A stretch of 64,000 bases of DNA from Hofstenia miamia (GCA_004352715.1 SCFE01000016.1:1535524-1599523), one strand, 5' to 3'. Counted from the first letter of the stretch, positions 24,631 to 36,969 are shown. The notes: generated by a model from the letters alone, not told the origin. A program made the numbers and translations.

Positions 24631-25419
24631 ATGAAGAAACTTAAATTTGAAACAATTTCCCATTATGCTGAAAAGAAGAAATATTTTTCTAAAGAAACTA
24701 TTATATTTTGTTGGCTTTGAATCCTTGAATGCTGATTTCAGGTTATCATTGATATACTTTTTATTCTTCTTGAATTTGAATTGAATTCAACAATAAATGT
24801 ACTGTGCCATAGTTTTGTGCACCATTGACATTACTGACATGTTAGATTTCAAATGTAAACTAAGTTATTAGGAATTAATCGGTAATGAACGTAGTAAATT
24901 GTGCGATTAGGCTCTTATAATACATAATTTTTCGAAGTGAGGTTTTGAACTCAATTTTGAATGTCCAATTTCTAACTCTGATCATTTTTTCAATTCCAAA
25001 CCAATCCCACACGCAGGAATTGGTCAATTCCAATTCCATCAAAACTATCAATTACCACTTCCTATGAAAGAATTGTTTAATAAATTCTAGCTTGGTTTTC
25101 TTATTGCGGCAATCATGATACTACATAGATTTATTCAGCGTAAGAATAAAAAGCCTACTATTGCCTGATTTCAATCAGTTGCAAACCGATCGATTTTCAC
25201 TGCAGAGACCATTTTAAGCGTATAAAACACGCTTATGTGGTACTAGGCAAATCAATCATTAAAAGCGGTAACAATATGGTGAAATAAATATTTTAGCAAC
25301 ATCACAGTTTAGTTCAGAAAAGAACAAGACCTAAAAATAAAATCTAATGATGTGTACTTATATCTATTTACAGTGCCCATTCACCATAAGTAGTAGGGGA
25401 GACCGGTTTATCGAAATAG
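24631..25419 (+). repeat. 789-bp perfect direct duplication, copy 2
   Basis: Same sequence as 23226-24014. The unique sequence continuing from 25420 is probably the true continuation of copy 1. Confidence 0.9.
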
Positions 25420-26479
25420 CTGTAATTTTTTTTTACAAATATTCCAATTGGGTAAAATGAACTAATGGCGTACTCTATACATCAGCATAATTTGATGGAA
25501 ATTGCTCAATACTTAAGCATGTATGTATCATTTTTTTAAAAATATGTATATGTTCCAACATGTCCCATGCTCGCGGTGCAATTTGGAACACCAAATGTAT
25601 TTTAGCATACAAATAAAATTTACTGTACCTGCATAAAATTAAAAAATTTTTAAAATTTTTCACGATTCACATGAAGTTCACAGAATCAACGCATTAGTAA
25701 AATTTTGATTCCATAGACATTTATAAATACGAAAAAATTCAAATTGAATGTAGAATATTTCGAATAAATTATTCGGACTATACCAGATTGTGACATGCGT
25801 AGACACCCTTTCCAATGTCAGAATTTCATTCTATTTAGACGAGACTTTGAACTAGGAAACTTATTACTACTGTACATTGCAAACTGATATCATCATACAC
25901 GTTTCAACAACAGTAGAATTTTGGGATTTTTAAGACGAAGAATTCATCTTTTTTACTAGACGCACTTATTCAATAGTAGTAAGTTTCGACTTATTGCAAG
26001 TAATTGTTTCAGCATAGCATTGTACTAAAATCATGTCAAACATAGAATCTTACATGCTTAGTACTATTTTTACTAAGTTTAGACAAGTTAGAATATCGTC
26101 TCAGCTTGCCCCAACATTAGGTTTTCCAACCTGCCCCAATGGGAAATTTCTTCATTAACATTGTAATATTTCTTATATCATAAAATCTATAGCATTTTAA
26201 TTCAATTATATAGACAACTTAGATTATCATAGTGTATATTTATTCACAAATATAAGATAGAATCTTTGTAAATATCCGGTAATTGAAAAATAAATGTGTC
26301 TTCAAAATTTACATTTATGTAATGGACAATATAAGCAGTATGAATATTATTATTCAAATAATTTTGAAATTTGGTGAATACTTATAGCATTAATTAAATG
26401 ATAATTGGCTCACATAACCCACTATAAAACTTATCAATTAGAGAGGTTATGGTAGTGTTCCCACATGCTCCTAGTTCCA
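25420..26479. other. No recognised gene
   Basis: AT-rich. TTGCCCCAACATTAGG and CCTGCCCCAATGGG (about 26106-26148) resemble the GCCCC words of MITE family A and may be a further fragment of it. Confidence 0.4.
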
Positions 26480-26894
26480 AAATATTTCCGTTCTCACTTA
26501 TTGCCCAACGCTTTATATTCTACCGTCCCAATTTATTCCAAACATAAAAATTCTGCCGCAAAAACTATCTTCGATATTCTATTGCCTCGTAGTTGTCAAA
26601 ACCCATCACTGCATTGCAAAAATTTTAAATCCCTTCCTGCTTAGAAAATACAGAATCATTTTTACAAAGCCAATATTTCAATATTTTATGGAATACATTT
26701 ATGCACTCTTTCCAGTGATAATCATCAGATCTAACAGATATGATAAATGTGCATGACAACAATTTTTTTCAAAATTAAACTAAACTTCCAAGTAAATCTA
26801 AATTTTATAGAGAAAATGATTTATAGAATATCTCTAAAATTGGCAATTTTTTTGCTCAGTTTTTCTCAACTCAAGAGTGTTGTTGCCCCAATTT

Positions 26895-26895
<1 letters not shown>
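26480..26895 (-). mobile_element. MITE family A, inverted partial copy
   Basis: The reverse complement aligns in order with most of the element at 3104-3691. Matching landmarks are ATTGCCCAACGCTTTATATTC, the ATATTCTATTGCC block and TAAAATTGGCAATT. The left TIR side is replaced by a (TA)n tract at 26899-26938. Identity is perhaps 65-75% by eye, so this is an old copy. Confidence 0.6.
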
Positions 26896-26898
<3 letters not shown>

Positions 26899-26937
<39 letters not shown>

Positions 26938-26938
26938 T
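26899..26938. repeat. (TA)n microsatellite
   Basis: Uninterrupted AT dinucleotide tract at the broken end of a MITE copy. Confidence 0.95.
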
Positions 26939-27109
26939 TACAACTAAGAATTCTTGTTTTAAAATTGAATTTTCGTAACATTATGAAGAAAATCGAATAA
27001 TCCAGCAAAATTTAAATTGCGTGAGCTGTCATTAACATAAATGTTACGATAGTAAATAATATATGTTATTTAGATTTGTATGCATGTGTTTCACAGAGAG
27101 TGACAAAAT

Positions 27110-27660
27110 GTGCTTAGCCCAGACCTGAACCCGACTCAAACCTGACAACTGGCTCTCTGAGTTCAATCAGACCCAAAGATTTCCTACCCAAACCTGAATC
27201 AACCCAGAACATAGATTTTGATTCACAATACTTAACAGCTGATGATTAACATCGGTCATTTTCTGAAGGTGAATATAGTCACTCATTGGTATTGCTTTAC
27301 GTTTTGGATCTTTATCAAATCGTGTGTGGACCCGATTTCGGGTTTCGTTTCGAGTTAGGGTACAAAGATTAGATTGATTATTAAAAAAATACTGATGTAA
27401 ATCATCGCTTGATTTGAAAAAATACAGGACGTTAAGTAAAGCCAATGAATTGCTGTTTCCCCCATCAGAAAATGATTGATGTTAATGATGACTTGATTGG
27501 ATAGAGATCAATAACGTCAAGTCAAAGTCACCTTTTCTGATCGAGCCGGGTATTACATTTTCGGATCGATTTGGTTCGTGTAGTAAATATTTCGATCGAG
27601 TCGGGTTCGGTCCATGTTTACCTAATTTGGTCACTCGCTCTACTTTGCACTCGACTGAAA
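27110..27660. repeat. Probable decayed TIR element with GACCC/GGGTT-rich ends
   Basis: The left side holds CCTGAACCCGACTC and AACCTGA-type words (27125-27200). The middle has CCCGATTTCGGG (27330-27341). The right side has CGAGTCGGGTTCGG (27597-27610). These G+C-rich complementary words at the two ends of an AT-rich 550-bp stretch resemble the MITEs nearby, but no exact TIR or target duplication could be fixed. Confidence 0.35.
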
Positions 27661-29325
27661 ATCCGAAATCGAAAACCCAATGTCACTCTTTTCTAGTGTC
27701 TAATTACCAGAATGTTGGCATATATGTGCTAGAAAAAGCACATGATTAAAATATTTGCATATTTTTCAAAATTAACCTTTTCAATTCCTTCTTTGTATCC
27801 CTAGGTGTTAATTAAAATTGACGAAACAAGAGGACTCTACATTTTTCTTAGTGACATTTACTGAAATATAGTTTTTGTTTTATGTAGGATCAATGGCAAC
27901 GTAGAAATCACTTAACATTCTCATCGATCCAGTTTATGGGTATAATCTAGAAGTAATGAAAACAGCCTTTGTCATTTGAAAAATTGTTGTATCGAGCTGA
28001 AATAGGTATTTTTCACTCTTCTGAATAAAACATAAGCTAAAACAGTTGATATCAATTAATCAATCGAACATGACGAAGTTTGAAAGGTGATACACTTATG
28101 ATAAAAACTATAATTGTATCAGAATGTAACAGATGTGTTGAACGCATTAGGGAAATGCCACGCAACAGTCATGTAAGTTTTCATTTTACAAACTATTCTA
28201 ACCGTATGACAATCGCAGTTGTAGTCATTTACAACCCCTTCTGAAATATTTCCCATAGAGTGAGTTACAATAAAAATGCACGCGCGAAGAATGTCAATAT
28301 TTTTTAGTCATGCTGTTTAAGATTTGAAATCGGCCGACCCTGTTGGCTTGTTAATTTCTCGTCTTAGCAAATGGGATCTGGTTTGGATAGTTTTTTCTGT
28401 GTTAGGGAGCCTTGTGGGTCAATATAAATCGACTCTCAAGATAATGCTGGTTTTGCAATCCATTTTTAAAGGAGTTTTAAATACTTCAAAGACTGCTAAC
28501 TTTGAAAAGGCTTATACCACATTAATTATAATTCCCATTACCAATCCCAACATCTACATCTAAAAACTCGTCAGACCCTTCAATTGTGAGATGCGTTATT
28601 TTTAAGATGAATGGGTTTCATTAATAATGTTAGTCTTAATTCATGCTTATAGGAAGTAGTTTAAGTCCAGGGTTGAAAAAAACGTTTCTTATTCGGATAC
28701 CTCGTTTTTTAAATACTTTTTTTAAAACTCGTTTTAAAACAGTTTTCGTGGTTTCTTAAGTATGGAACTAAACTCAAATATAAGATGGGATCAAAACATT
28801 TGATTCAAACGTGAATTTTAAGTATGAACTGAAATATGAATGAATGACAGACTTAAGCTAAAAAAGGAGTATAAAATGTAAATAAACACACGAAATTTGA
28901 ACAAAAATGGTTTTTGAGAGGAGAAGCTAGAAGAGATCTTCAAGAGACAAATCCTAAAATGGCAAAGAGACACTTTGAAAATAGTGCTTTAAAAAAGCTT
29001 TAAAGAAATTGCTGCTTTAAAACATGCTTTTATCAAGTGATATTTAATACAATCTAGCCATGTAAATGTAAGTCACAGACACCTCTTGCTAGAATCAGAG
29101 CTTCGAACTCACCCACATTCGGATTGGTATATTTCATAGTCTAGTCTGAGTCGTAAAATAGAATTTTATTCAATGAAAGGTGTACGCAGATTATGTTCAC
29201 ACCTTTTCAACTCAAGCCTAAGTACTTCTATTGGACCCCAAAAAATAAATTCCCAAATGGTGCATTACATCACACATCTCGATCTTAGAGTCATTGTTAA
29301 GCACTGATCGCTATTTGTTAAAAAC
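27661..29325. other. No recognised gene
   Basis: An open frame at 28324-28563 on the plus strand has no recognisable domain and no ATG start, and is left unassigned. At 29098-29125 the minus strand carries GTGAGTTCGAAGCTC, close to a tRNA B box, but no convincing A box was found. Confidence 0.4.
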
Positions 29326-29836
29326 AGTGTTTTGCGGCATTGGTCAACACTGCGGTTTGACCGCAACCAACTGTAGGCCGAGGCTAACGGCCGGCTACTG
29401 TCTGAAGCAGGGCATTGACGTATATATATTCGAATATGCAAAGTAATATACGAATATACGAGGATTTTTCCTAAAAAATGCATATACATGAATATACGAT
29501 TAGATCAAGGAGAATGTCGCGTATATACGATTCAACTAAATGTAGAAAGCTGAAGCTGATAGTATTCTTTCAGGATCAGTGTTCAAGATACTGTAGCAAG
29601 TGTAGTCTAACATAAGTGAAGATATTAATAGATAATTTGCTTTTCTTCAACATTTGGTAGCAAACTATAAAGTGTGTGCGGCAAAGAGACAATATATGTG
29701 AAAGTGATTATCTCTCAACATCAATTACAAATATAAAATATTATAAGGAAAAAATATTAATGTACGAAAATAATATAGGCAGCAAAATCTATAAAATATA
29801 CGAAAATGCAATATACGAAAAATCTGATGTACTTCA
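29326..29836. repeat. Cluster of ATATACGA-type words and small hairpins
   Basis: A short hairpin TGCGGTTTGACCGCA lies at about 29350-29365. It is followed by at least six copies of ATATACGA or its complement between 29418 and 29825, interrupted by ordinary sequence. Repeated short words of this kind are common as subterminal repeats of transposons. The borders of the element are not clear. Confidence 0.4.
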
Positions 29837-29838
29837 AA

Positions 29839-29936
29839 GTGCTGGTCTAAACCCTTACGGCTGCTGCCGGCCCCGAATTCAATTTCAAATCACGATTTTT
29901 AGCAGCCGTAACTTTAACGTTTGTTTTGACCAGTGA
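29839..29936. repeat. 98-bp foldback sequence
   Basis: TGGTCTAAAC near the left edge pairs with GTTTTGACCA at the right edge. Further in, TTACGGCTGCT (29854-29864) pairs exactly with AGCAGCCGTAA (29901-29911). The whole could fold as an interrupted hairpin. It lies just upstream of a LINE fragment. G+C-rich relatives may exist at 31504-31610 and 47890-47970. Confidence 0.55.
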
Positions 29937-29967
29937 GCTGAATTAGAGAAGGTTCTTACAATGAATA

Positions 29968-31210
29968 ATGAGTTCTTTTTATAGGCCAATTTCTATTTTT
30001 TCTCGCCTATCTCTTGCTTTTGAAAGAGTTTTATTTAATTGTATTTATCCCATCCTTATCCCACTGATGTTCAAATCTCTGTATGGATTTATGTCACATA
30101 TATCTACTGCACCCTCCAGTCTGCGATTCCTCGATATTGTCTATTCTCACTTTGATCATAATGTTATTCTTTTTTGCCTCTATCTTGACTTTCATGAAGC
30201 TTTTGATAAAGTTCCTCATTGTATCTTACAGAGCAAGCTTTCGAAAGTTGGTATTGACTCTTCTTTCATTGCTCTCATCTCCGATGATCTTTCTTACAGA
30301 ACTCAGTTAGTTCGCATTGATTCTCTATTTTCTGATGAACGTCTTGTTATTTCTATTGTACCTCAAGGTTTGATTCTTAGGCCACTTCTCTTCACGATAT
30401 TTATCAATGATTTTATGCCGAACGCTTCTGCCTCTAATTCTGAAAGCAGGCTATATGCTGATGAGAACTCACATTTTCTCTTCTGTTTCAAATAGCATAC
30501 AGTCAAGCATTGTTCATGGTGAACTCTGGTCATCTACTAATGGACTTACATTCAATATCTCCAAAACGGAAGCTCTACTTTTTTGTTCCTCTAAAACCTT
30601 CATACCCCCATTAATTTTTACCCTAATATCCTTTTTTGTAATAATTTCCTCCTCACTTTCCTGATCAAAACAAGTTTCATTAAAAACTAAGAAGTTCTCC
30701 TCTTCTCTCTATTTCCTTATGTCATCACTACCGAGTTCACTTAATTCTCCTTCGAAATTAATTCTCTTTAAATCATATTGTCTCTCCACTCTTTGTTATA
30801 GTTCCCAATGCGGGTATATAAATTCTTTTTTCTATTAAACTTGACAGGCTGTTGCAACGCGGCTTTCGCTCGATCTTCTCTTCTAACCAAGCTTACCTAA
30901 AGCTTCTTCTTAAGGCTAGACTTTTGCCAATTTCACTGTACCTCAAGTTTCTAGATCTCACTTTTCTTAACAAATAACTTCTGGACATTTATTACTTCAA
31001 TTTGTCAGATTTTCTGAAATTCTCAAATCCTTCATTTAATTCTCGTTCTTCCTCTAATCTCTTGTTTCATCTCCTTCGCATTTATAAAAACTTGTTCTCA
31101 TAATTATTTTTATCGCATAATCCCTCTTGCTAATTTCATTATTTCAAATCTAGAAATTGATATTTGGTCTAACCGTTGAGCTTTTGAAAATCACATTTCT
31201 TCTTTCTTTC
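29968..31210 (+). pseudogene. LINE reverse transcriptase fragment, LINE 2
   Basis: An RT domain begins at YRPISIFSRLSLAFERV (from 29980). Motif A is LYLDFHEAFDKVPH (about 30181-30222, catalytic Asp kept). Motif B is VPQGLILRPLLF (about 30358-30393). Motif C reads YADE in place of YADD (about 30451-30462), so the second catalytic Asp is changed. Just after it the frame shifts: NISKTEALLF, the usual block after motif C, is read in another frame (about 30553-30582). Downstream to about 31210 the sequence keeps LINE C-terminal character with stops. No endonuclease domain was found upstream, so the copy is probably 5'-truncated, as is normal for LINEs. The family is CR1/Jockey-like. Confidence 0.85.
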
Positions 31211-31362
31211 ATATCTCAATTTGTTCTGCAATACAAATGCGATATCTTCCAATTCTGTACCTGCTCCTCCTGTCACTAATTTCTCTAATTTTGTTCATAT
31301 TTTCATTTGTTATATTTATTTTAAATTTATTTATATACATCACTTTGTGGTACAATGCATTT

Positions 31363-31392
31363 TTATTTTTATTATTATTATTATTATTGTTA

Positions 31393-31443
<51 letters not shown>
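31363..31443. repeat. (ATT)n microsatellite
   Basis: About 80 bases of ATT units with two GTT interruptions, about 150 bases beyond the end of the LINE 2 coding remnant. It may have grown from that element's 3' tail. Poly-Ile, poly-Leu and poly-Asn open frames here are translations of the repeat. Confidence 0.95.
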
Positions 31444-31444
<1 letters not shown>

Positions 31445-32372
31445 AGGTAAAATGCAAAAATATGGTAAATTTTATATAAAAACTATATTATTACAATATT
31501 TTAAAGCCGAGAACGGTTTCAAAATTTGCGGCCAGCTGCGGCCTTTAACATCACGGCTGTGGCTAGCTACTTGTACAAATAATAATTAGCCGCCAGTCAA
31601 GAAGCACCAACAGCAAAACACTAATTAGAAATTCGGATGACATAGAATATGTTCTACAGTACTAGGTTTTCATGTTAGAGTTTTACCCAATTAGCGATTT
31701 AAAGTTAAAAAAAGTTTGGTGTACACATTATTCTATTCAAACATATGTTGCAGTTACTGACTCTAAATGATAAACAAAACAGCAGAGAACGCTTCGTATA
31801 TAATTACCATAAGACCAGCAATGAAAAGTATAACAAAGCCCACTGATGTCCTACTCAAAATCTCAATTTCAAATTTGCTAATGTACAATAACATCACGTA
31901 CAGTTAATTTATAACTAAATTACTATTGGCACCCCATTGGCTAATCTAGAAATTTATTCCTGTAGAGCATATTTGATTTCATGAAATTTGAACTCGCATC
32001 ATGTTTGAGGTCTCGTTTAATATGTCAATTTTAGTTTATTGTTAGAAATTGTATCTTGTCACATAAAAATGTTACGCCTCGCTTTATTTCCAGGCGCAAA
32101 GTTCAAACAAAGCCGAGCAATGTCAAGCTGTTTGCAATGAATTAGGTTATTTTAAACGCGCTATAGTACCAAATATTGATTCATGTACTATGCTTTCAAA
32201 CGTCATTCGATTGAATTGTATTAATCGCTCAACGGAAATTTACGACTGTTGATTTTCCATGTATCCATATGCTACGGCTTTATATTAATTTAATGCAAAA
32301 GACATGCTTTGGTTGCTTATTTTAAAATGTTTACATATGCTTAAGTATTACTAGTTACTATGATTAGTTAGA
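31444..32372. other. No recognised gene
   Basis: A G+C-richer stretch (31504-31570, with GCGGCCAGCTGCGGCC) may be a repeat relic. The rest shows nothing. Confidence 0.45.
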
Positions 32373-32514
32373 AAAGTATATTAAATGAAAAAATGTGAAA
32401 AATCTGCATAATCAAATGAAAAGAACTATAAATTTGCTTTGTTTAATAAAGGCTCGTTTCGGACTTGTTGTATATCCAATCCAATGCAGTGTCCAAGTTT
32501 GGTTCGTTGACAAG

Positions 32515-32518
<4 letters not shown>
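32373..32518 (+). mobile_element. MITE family C, 5'-truncated copy
   Basis: Aligns with 13405-13557, sharing AATAAAGGCTCGTTTnGG and the right end GTTGACAAGTCTG, which stops exactly at 32518. (TA)n begins on the next base. Confidence 0.65.

Positions 32519-32553
<35 letters not shown>
32519..32553. repeat. (TA)n microsatellite
   Basis: Perfect dinucleotide tract starting at the terminal base of the MITE copy. Confidence 0.95.
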
Positions 32554-32558
<5 letters not shown>

Positions 32559-33479
32559 TGTCGAAAATTTCACCATTTTTTGAAAGGCAAACTGTCACGT
32601 ATTATTTTTTAATGTTTTCTCATAAACAAAATATAATATTGCAGTACCATTTAGACAATTTCTTGTTCACTTTTATTTCAATAGAGCACTAGCTTTAAAC
32701 ACCCTGTGGATTTTTTAGTACTTTTTAAATTCGACTCTGTTACTCACTAAAAATTAGAGCATTTAATTTGGTGAAATTGCTCAGTGAAAAGTAAGTTATG
32801 TTAGAACGCATAGGAAATTACAATTTTTTAATACTAATGCAAATACGGGATTATGCATGAACTCAATGCATACAAGCGTGTCCTTCACTCCAATTTTAAT
32901 GAAATGATACAATTTTAAATCATTCTTAGAAACATGGAAATTATATATACATGGTGTAAATTTTTTATTATTTTTTATCAGTTTTTATTTAAATAGCATC
33001 AATTTTGGCAGAAATTTGCATGCTAGAATGCAAATCCACAGCGATATAAATTTTGATAAAAAAACTCGTAATATTACTTTTAAAAATGATAGCGTCACTA
33101 AACGACATCTTGCGGAATTTGATTCAATTTTACTATTTTAAATGCAGTAATTTTGTTAAACTAATGAAACAGTGAAAACAGGTGAAGCATTGAAAGACCA
33201 ATACTAACGGAAACAATACATTTTCAGTTTGTCTTAGATGCAATAGCGTGAATAAGGCATATTGCATAACTATTGTAGCATATTTTACTCTTTTCGCAAG
33301 TCATCATATAAAATTCTCAACATGTTACTATAAATGATGAATTCAATTCTTTAACTTAAATGTCAAAGCACTCAAGAATCAGTATCAAATCGTTGAACTT
33401 GCCAGAAGTGCTAAACATTTTGATTTTTCGTTTTTTAATAATTCGCAATGTTTATTTGAAAATAATGGCTCCTACACCG
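32554..33479. other. No recognised feature
   Basis: AT-rich spacer with no coding or repeat signal. Confidence 0.5.
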
Positions 33480-34450
33480 AATCCTAGGTTAACAGTTTTT
33501 TATACTAAGGTATTTAAGAATTTTAAAATTTGATGGCAAGCAGATATTTAAGATTTAGATTTGGTGTCGATATCAAAAAAATCTGGAATCACAGTTCAAA
33601 CAGATGGATAGTAGTATAAGACATTGCATTCTTTGACTTCAAAGATCATATAAATGTGTTTCCTGTTTGATAATACGTCTTTGAGATAATTTGTTTAAGA
33701 CATAATTGATATGTTTGTTCCATTTTAAGTAATGGGAGATCCAGATTCCACATATTTTAATTGGTGAAACAATTTCGAGTGGGTCTGGAAGCCTTTTAAA
33801 ATGAGGTTGACGAATTGTTTTCGAGTGCACAAGCTTGAATATGTTTGAATTATGTTGTAGACTGACTGTTGTAGAATGGAGTCAAAATCGTGACATCATC
33901 AGCATATCTTAAAAGGAAATTCTCTAATTGTTTAGATTGCAGGTCGCTTATGTAGATGCAAAATATTTGGGGACTTAATAGACTTAAGAGATATCCTTGA
34001 GGAACTCTACAATTGATTGGATAGTAGCTGCTGTAATGGCCACATGACCTAATTCGAAAAAATCCTTCCTCTAGGTAGTGAATGAAATTGGAGGTTCAAT
34101 TGCAAGGGCAAAATTTGCTTAGAGACCATGTCAAAGCTTTGCTGAAGTCATCAGATTGTAGTAAAATTCCATTTGCTCAATTTTTTACTTGCCGAATAGT
34201 GGCATCAAGCATAGCGATCATAACGATTTCAGGAGATGATTGAGGTCGATAACTAATGCAAGTGCTTAAAGTGGCTACCATTAAAAAAATTCACAGCTTT
34301 GCTCAGTTTGTGTCTTGAAATGTTATTGACTTCATCTTTGATAGCTTTTTGAATTATCCCATTGCTATTGATCTTCTTTTATAAGCCTTACCCTTCAAAA
34401 AATCCCCACTATATTGATGACAAAAATCTCCAATGTCTTTCATTTTCGGT
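33480..34450 (-). pseudogene. LINE reverse transcriptase fragment, minus strand, LINE 3
   Basis: Reading down the minus strand: YRPQSSPEIVMIAMLDATI (about 34255-34195) is the region before motif A. DFSKA at about 34149-34135 is motif A; a one-base loss turns the following FDMVSKQIL into another frame. NCRVPQGYLLSLL (about 34013-33975) is motif B. RYADDVTILTPF (about 33910-33875) is motif C with both Asp residues intact. GIWISHYLKWNKHINYVLNK (33750-33691) is the usual C-terminal block. Several stops and shifts make it inactive. It differs from LINE 1 and LINE 2 in the motif C context, so it is probably a separate family. Confidence 0.8.
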
Positions 34451-34920
34451 ATAATCTAAATAGAGAATGCAATGTGACATTCTGGGTCAGCTTTCTTTTA
34501 ATAATGCTATAAGCAAAGACGATATGGTTGCCATCTAAGGTATCCTTTTAATGCCACATGTGGTGTTAATCTTAGAATTAATTTTAGTATTTCTTTGGAA
34601 GATGCTTCATGTAGTGATTCTAACTGATTTTATCAACCTAAGCAACTTCCTGAATTTTTGTATTACGAGCTGCTGTTTCCATGCACACAAACCGCTTTGT
34701 GTCATGTTTTTGTTGTGCCACTGCAAACGTTATAATACCTAATTATACTTTTATATTAAATTCCAAAATATTCTTTCACAAACGCGGGACAAAACTAACA
34801 ACATTCTATACTTAGTAACATACGTCATAAATTAATATAATCAATAGTTACTTTATGGGTGCACCATATATCATTTTTAGCCTCAATTTATATATATATA
34901 TATTTTCTAAGAATGAAGCC
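34451..34920. other. Probable upstream part of LINE 3; (TA)n at 34889-34903
   Basis: The minus strand holds coding-like pieces such as DPECHIAFSI and KMKDIGDFCHQYSGDFLK (about 34490-34395), plausible for the linker before the RT domain. The plus-strand open frame here (34551-34742) is most likely its shadow. Confidence 0.4.
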
Positions 34921-35006
34921 TTCCATGGGATTCAAATGTGGATTCAAGCTTTTTGATGACTCATAGGTGTAGGACCAGCAGAGTGCATAGGCCATCCGAT
35001 CGATCT
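34921..35006 (-). repeat. tRNA-like SINE head or tRNA pseudogene (Val-like)
   Basis: On the minus strand the order is GATGGCCTATGCACTCTGC (A-box like), CTGGTCCTACACCTATGAG (like the anticodon arm of tRNA-Val(UAC)), then ACATTTGAATCCCATGG (B-box like). The arms no longer pair well and extra bases lie between the anticodon arm and the B box. It is therefore not a working tRNA. Degenerate tRNA heads of this kind drive SINE transcription by RNA polymerase III. No other copy was found in the window. Confidence 0.45.
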
Positions 35007-35039
35007 GAACCAAAATTATTTCCCTCAGACTAAATGGAA

Positions 35040-35434
35040 TCAGGGTTGAAACCGGCCAGGTTGGCCCGGTTGGGTGGGACGAAATTTAGAAAAACCGGTC
35101 AAACGGCACCGATTCCGTAACGAACTTCAAAGAATAAATATTATTACTAAAAACGTCCCTGAACGCCATTTTTCAATTTCAGTTGTGACATCCACCAAAT
35201 GCCAACTAATGTAGGACACAGTTGAATCGTTAGTTGTATAAAAAATGCAATGATGAACAAGTTGTTTTAGCATTGTATAATTTTTTCTCCTTTAAGAAAA
35301 TCAATTAAATTTTTTAATCGTTATTGTTTGAAAAAGAAAAGATCGCATTCCAAAATTCTCAAATTCTTAGGACCATTACCGGTCATCAGGTCTGTTGGTT
35401 TGGGTGCACAATTCCTGACCGGTTCTATCGCTGA
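35040..35434. mobile_element. hAT-like MITE, family E (~395 bp)
   Basis: The left end TCAGGGTTGAAACCGGCCAGG and the right end, inverted TCAGCGATAGAACCGGTCAGG, match at about three quarters of positions. The interior is non-coding and has more CCGGT words near each end. No convincing 8-bp target duplication was found. It sits within the span of LINE 3. Confidence 0.5.
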
Positions 35435-35442
35435 AATGAAGC

Positions 35443-36969
35443 CATCCGAAAAGTTGTTGATGATAAAATTACGTTTCTGGATGTCTTAGATGACTCAAAT
35501 TCAACAAAACTGTATCTTTTAATGAATTTTTTTCTGCAAAATACGATCGTTGCATTCAAATCGGTTAAAAGCATCTCAATTTTTTTGAATTAAATTCCCA
35601 TGTTCTTCTTAACGAACATGAATTATTTCAAGTAAATATGGTTTAAAATAATAGCCGTTCCATGTTTTACTAAAAGCACTAGCAATCCAATTAAAACCGT
35701 AAGTCTATGGTTTTCTATTTGAAAGAGGCATTGTATATTCAATGCAATCTGTCATTTGTATAATAGAGTTAATTGAGAGTAAAACAATTTTAGCACGTTT
35801 CAATTAATTCCAAAGCCAAATTCCATACTAAAAATGCATCCTGTAGTTTCTATCAATAAAATATTTAAGAATAAAGAGTTGCAATTCTTAATTTAGTATA
35901 AGCAATTTCACTGAAAGTATAATACAATAATATTTATCAGGATATCAGTATCCGAATGTACATTATATTTATAATTGTGGACAAATAATGCTTTTAACTT
36001 GACAAAATTTTTAGATTTTCGAAAAATGTCTGTTTGGGTCCTAGTGTTTTTTTTCAATGTTTAATTTTTCTTGAGTAAAATATTAAGAAAATAATTCAAG
36101 AAGCATCTATAGGCTTTAACAATGTTCTTACACAAACTAAATAAAAGATTTTCATTTTTGTTTTCTTAGATTCATAACATAATACTCCTACTGCACTCAT
36201 AGTATGCGAGCTGTAGACAAGCAATTCTCCCAGTTTGGGATGAATCAGTTTGAGCCTGTGTATTTCGGGCATATCAAAACTTTATCTACACTCTATATGT
36301 AAGCAAAATTTGCATTAAATTTAATAGAATGGGTTAGCAATGACCACAAATACATGTAGAAAAATATATAACAAAACTGAGATCAGAGCTTCGAGAGAAA
36401 ACAAACCTCAAACTTTCGAAAAATTATCAGTCGTAATTAATCTTGTATTATGAAATTCTTGAAAAGTTTATTGAACTTGGTCTTTCCCTGTTCCTTAGTG
36501 ACCTCAGAAGATTAAATCAGATATAAAGAGTTTTTGGTCTACTTGCCAGCAAAGAAACATCGAAGAAGAACCTTTCAAGATAATTTCGAAAAGCACAATC
36601 ATTTGCTACAGAATATTGTGTGCAACATAGATTATTTGCAGAGTCCATAACTTGAACTATGCTAAGGTTTCTATAGTTTCTTAGTGCTATTGAACTGGTT
36701 GAAATTGAGCAAAACAGGGCTTAATTGGTTCTGTTATATAGTTCTAAAATCCTTTTTTGGAATTTTGAAAAGTGATCTTTTAAACCATAAATTTGCATTT
36801 CGTATATTACTAAAGGTAATTTCTTAAAAATGTAAGCAGACACATTCAAAGAGAACGTTTTTTTGCAAATATGCATCCTAATACGGTATTTACAATGCAT
36901 CTTAAGTGTATTTAAAAGAATAGAGCAAACGTGTTGAAAAATTCAAATTTCATTTTGCTATTAATAATG
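35443..36969. other. No recognised gene
   Basis: AT-rich. If ORF1 (37583-37870) and RT (33480-34450) belong to one LINE, this is its middle, but no endonuclease motif could be identified. Confidence 0.35.

Noticed and set aside
23226-25419. Two 789-bp direct repeats as LTRs of a retrotransposon
   Set aside because: No TG...CA ends, primer-binding site or gag/pol between them. The interior is a mariner fragment bounded by single Ns, so an assembly artefact fits better.
31209-31479. Poly-Asn, poly-Ile and poly-Leu open frames
   Set aside because: All come from the (ATT)n microsatellite at 31363-31443.
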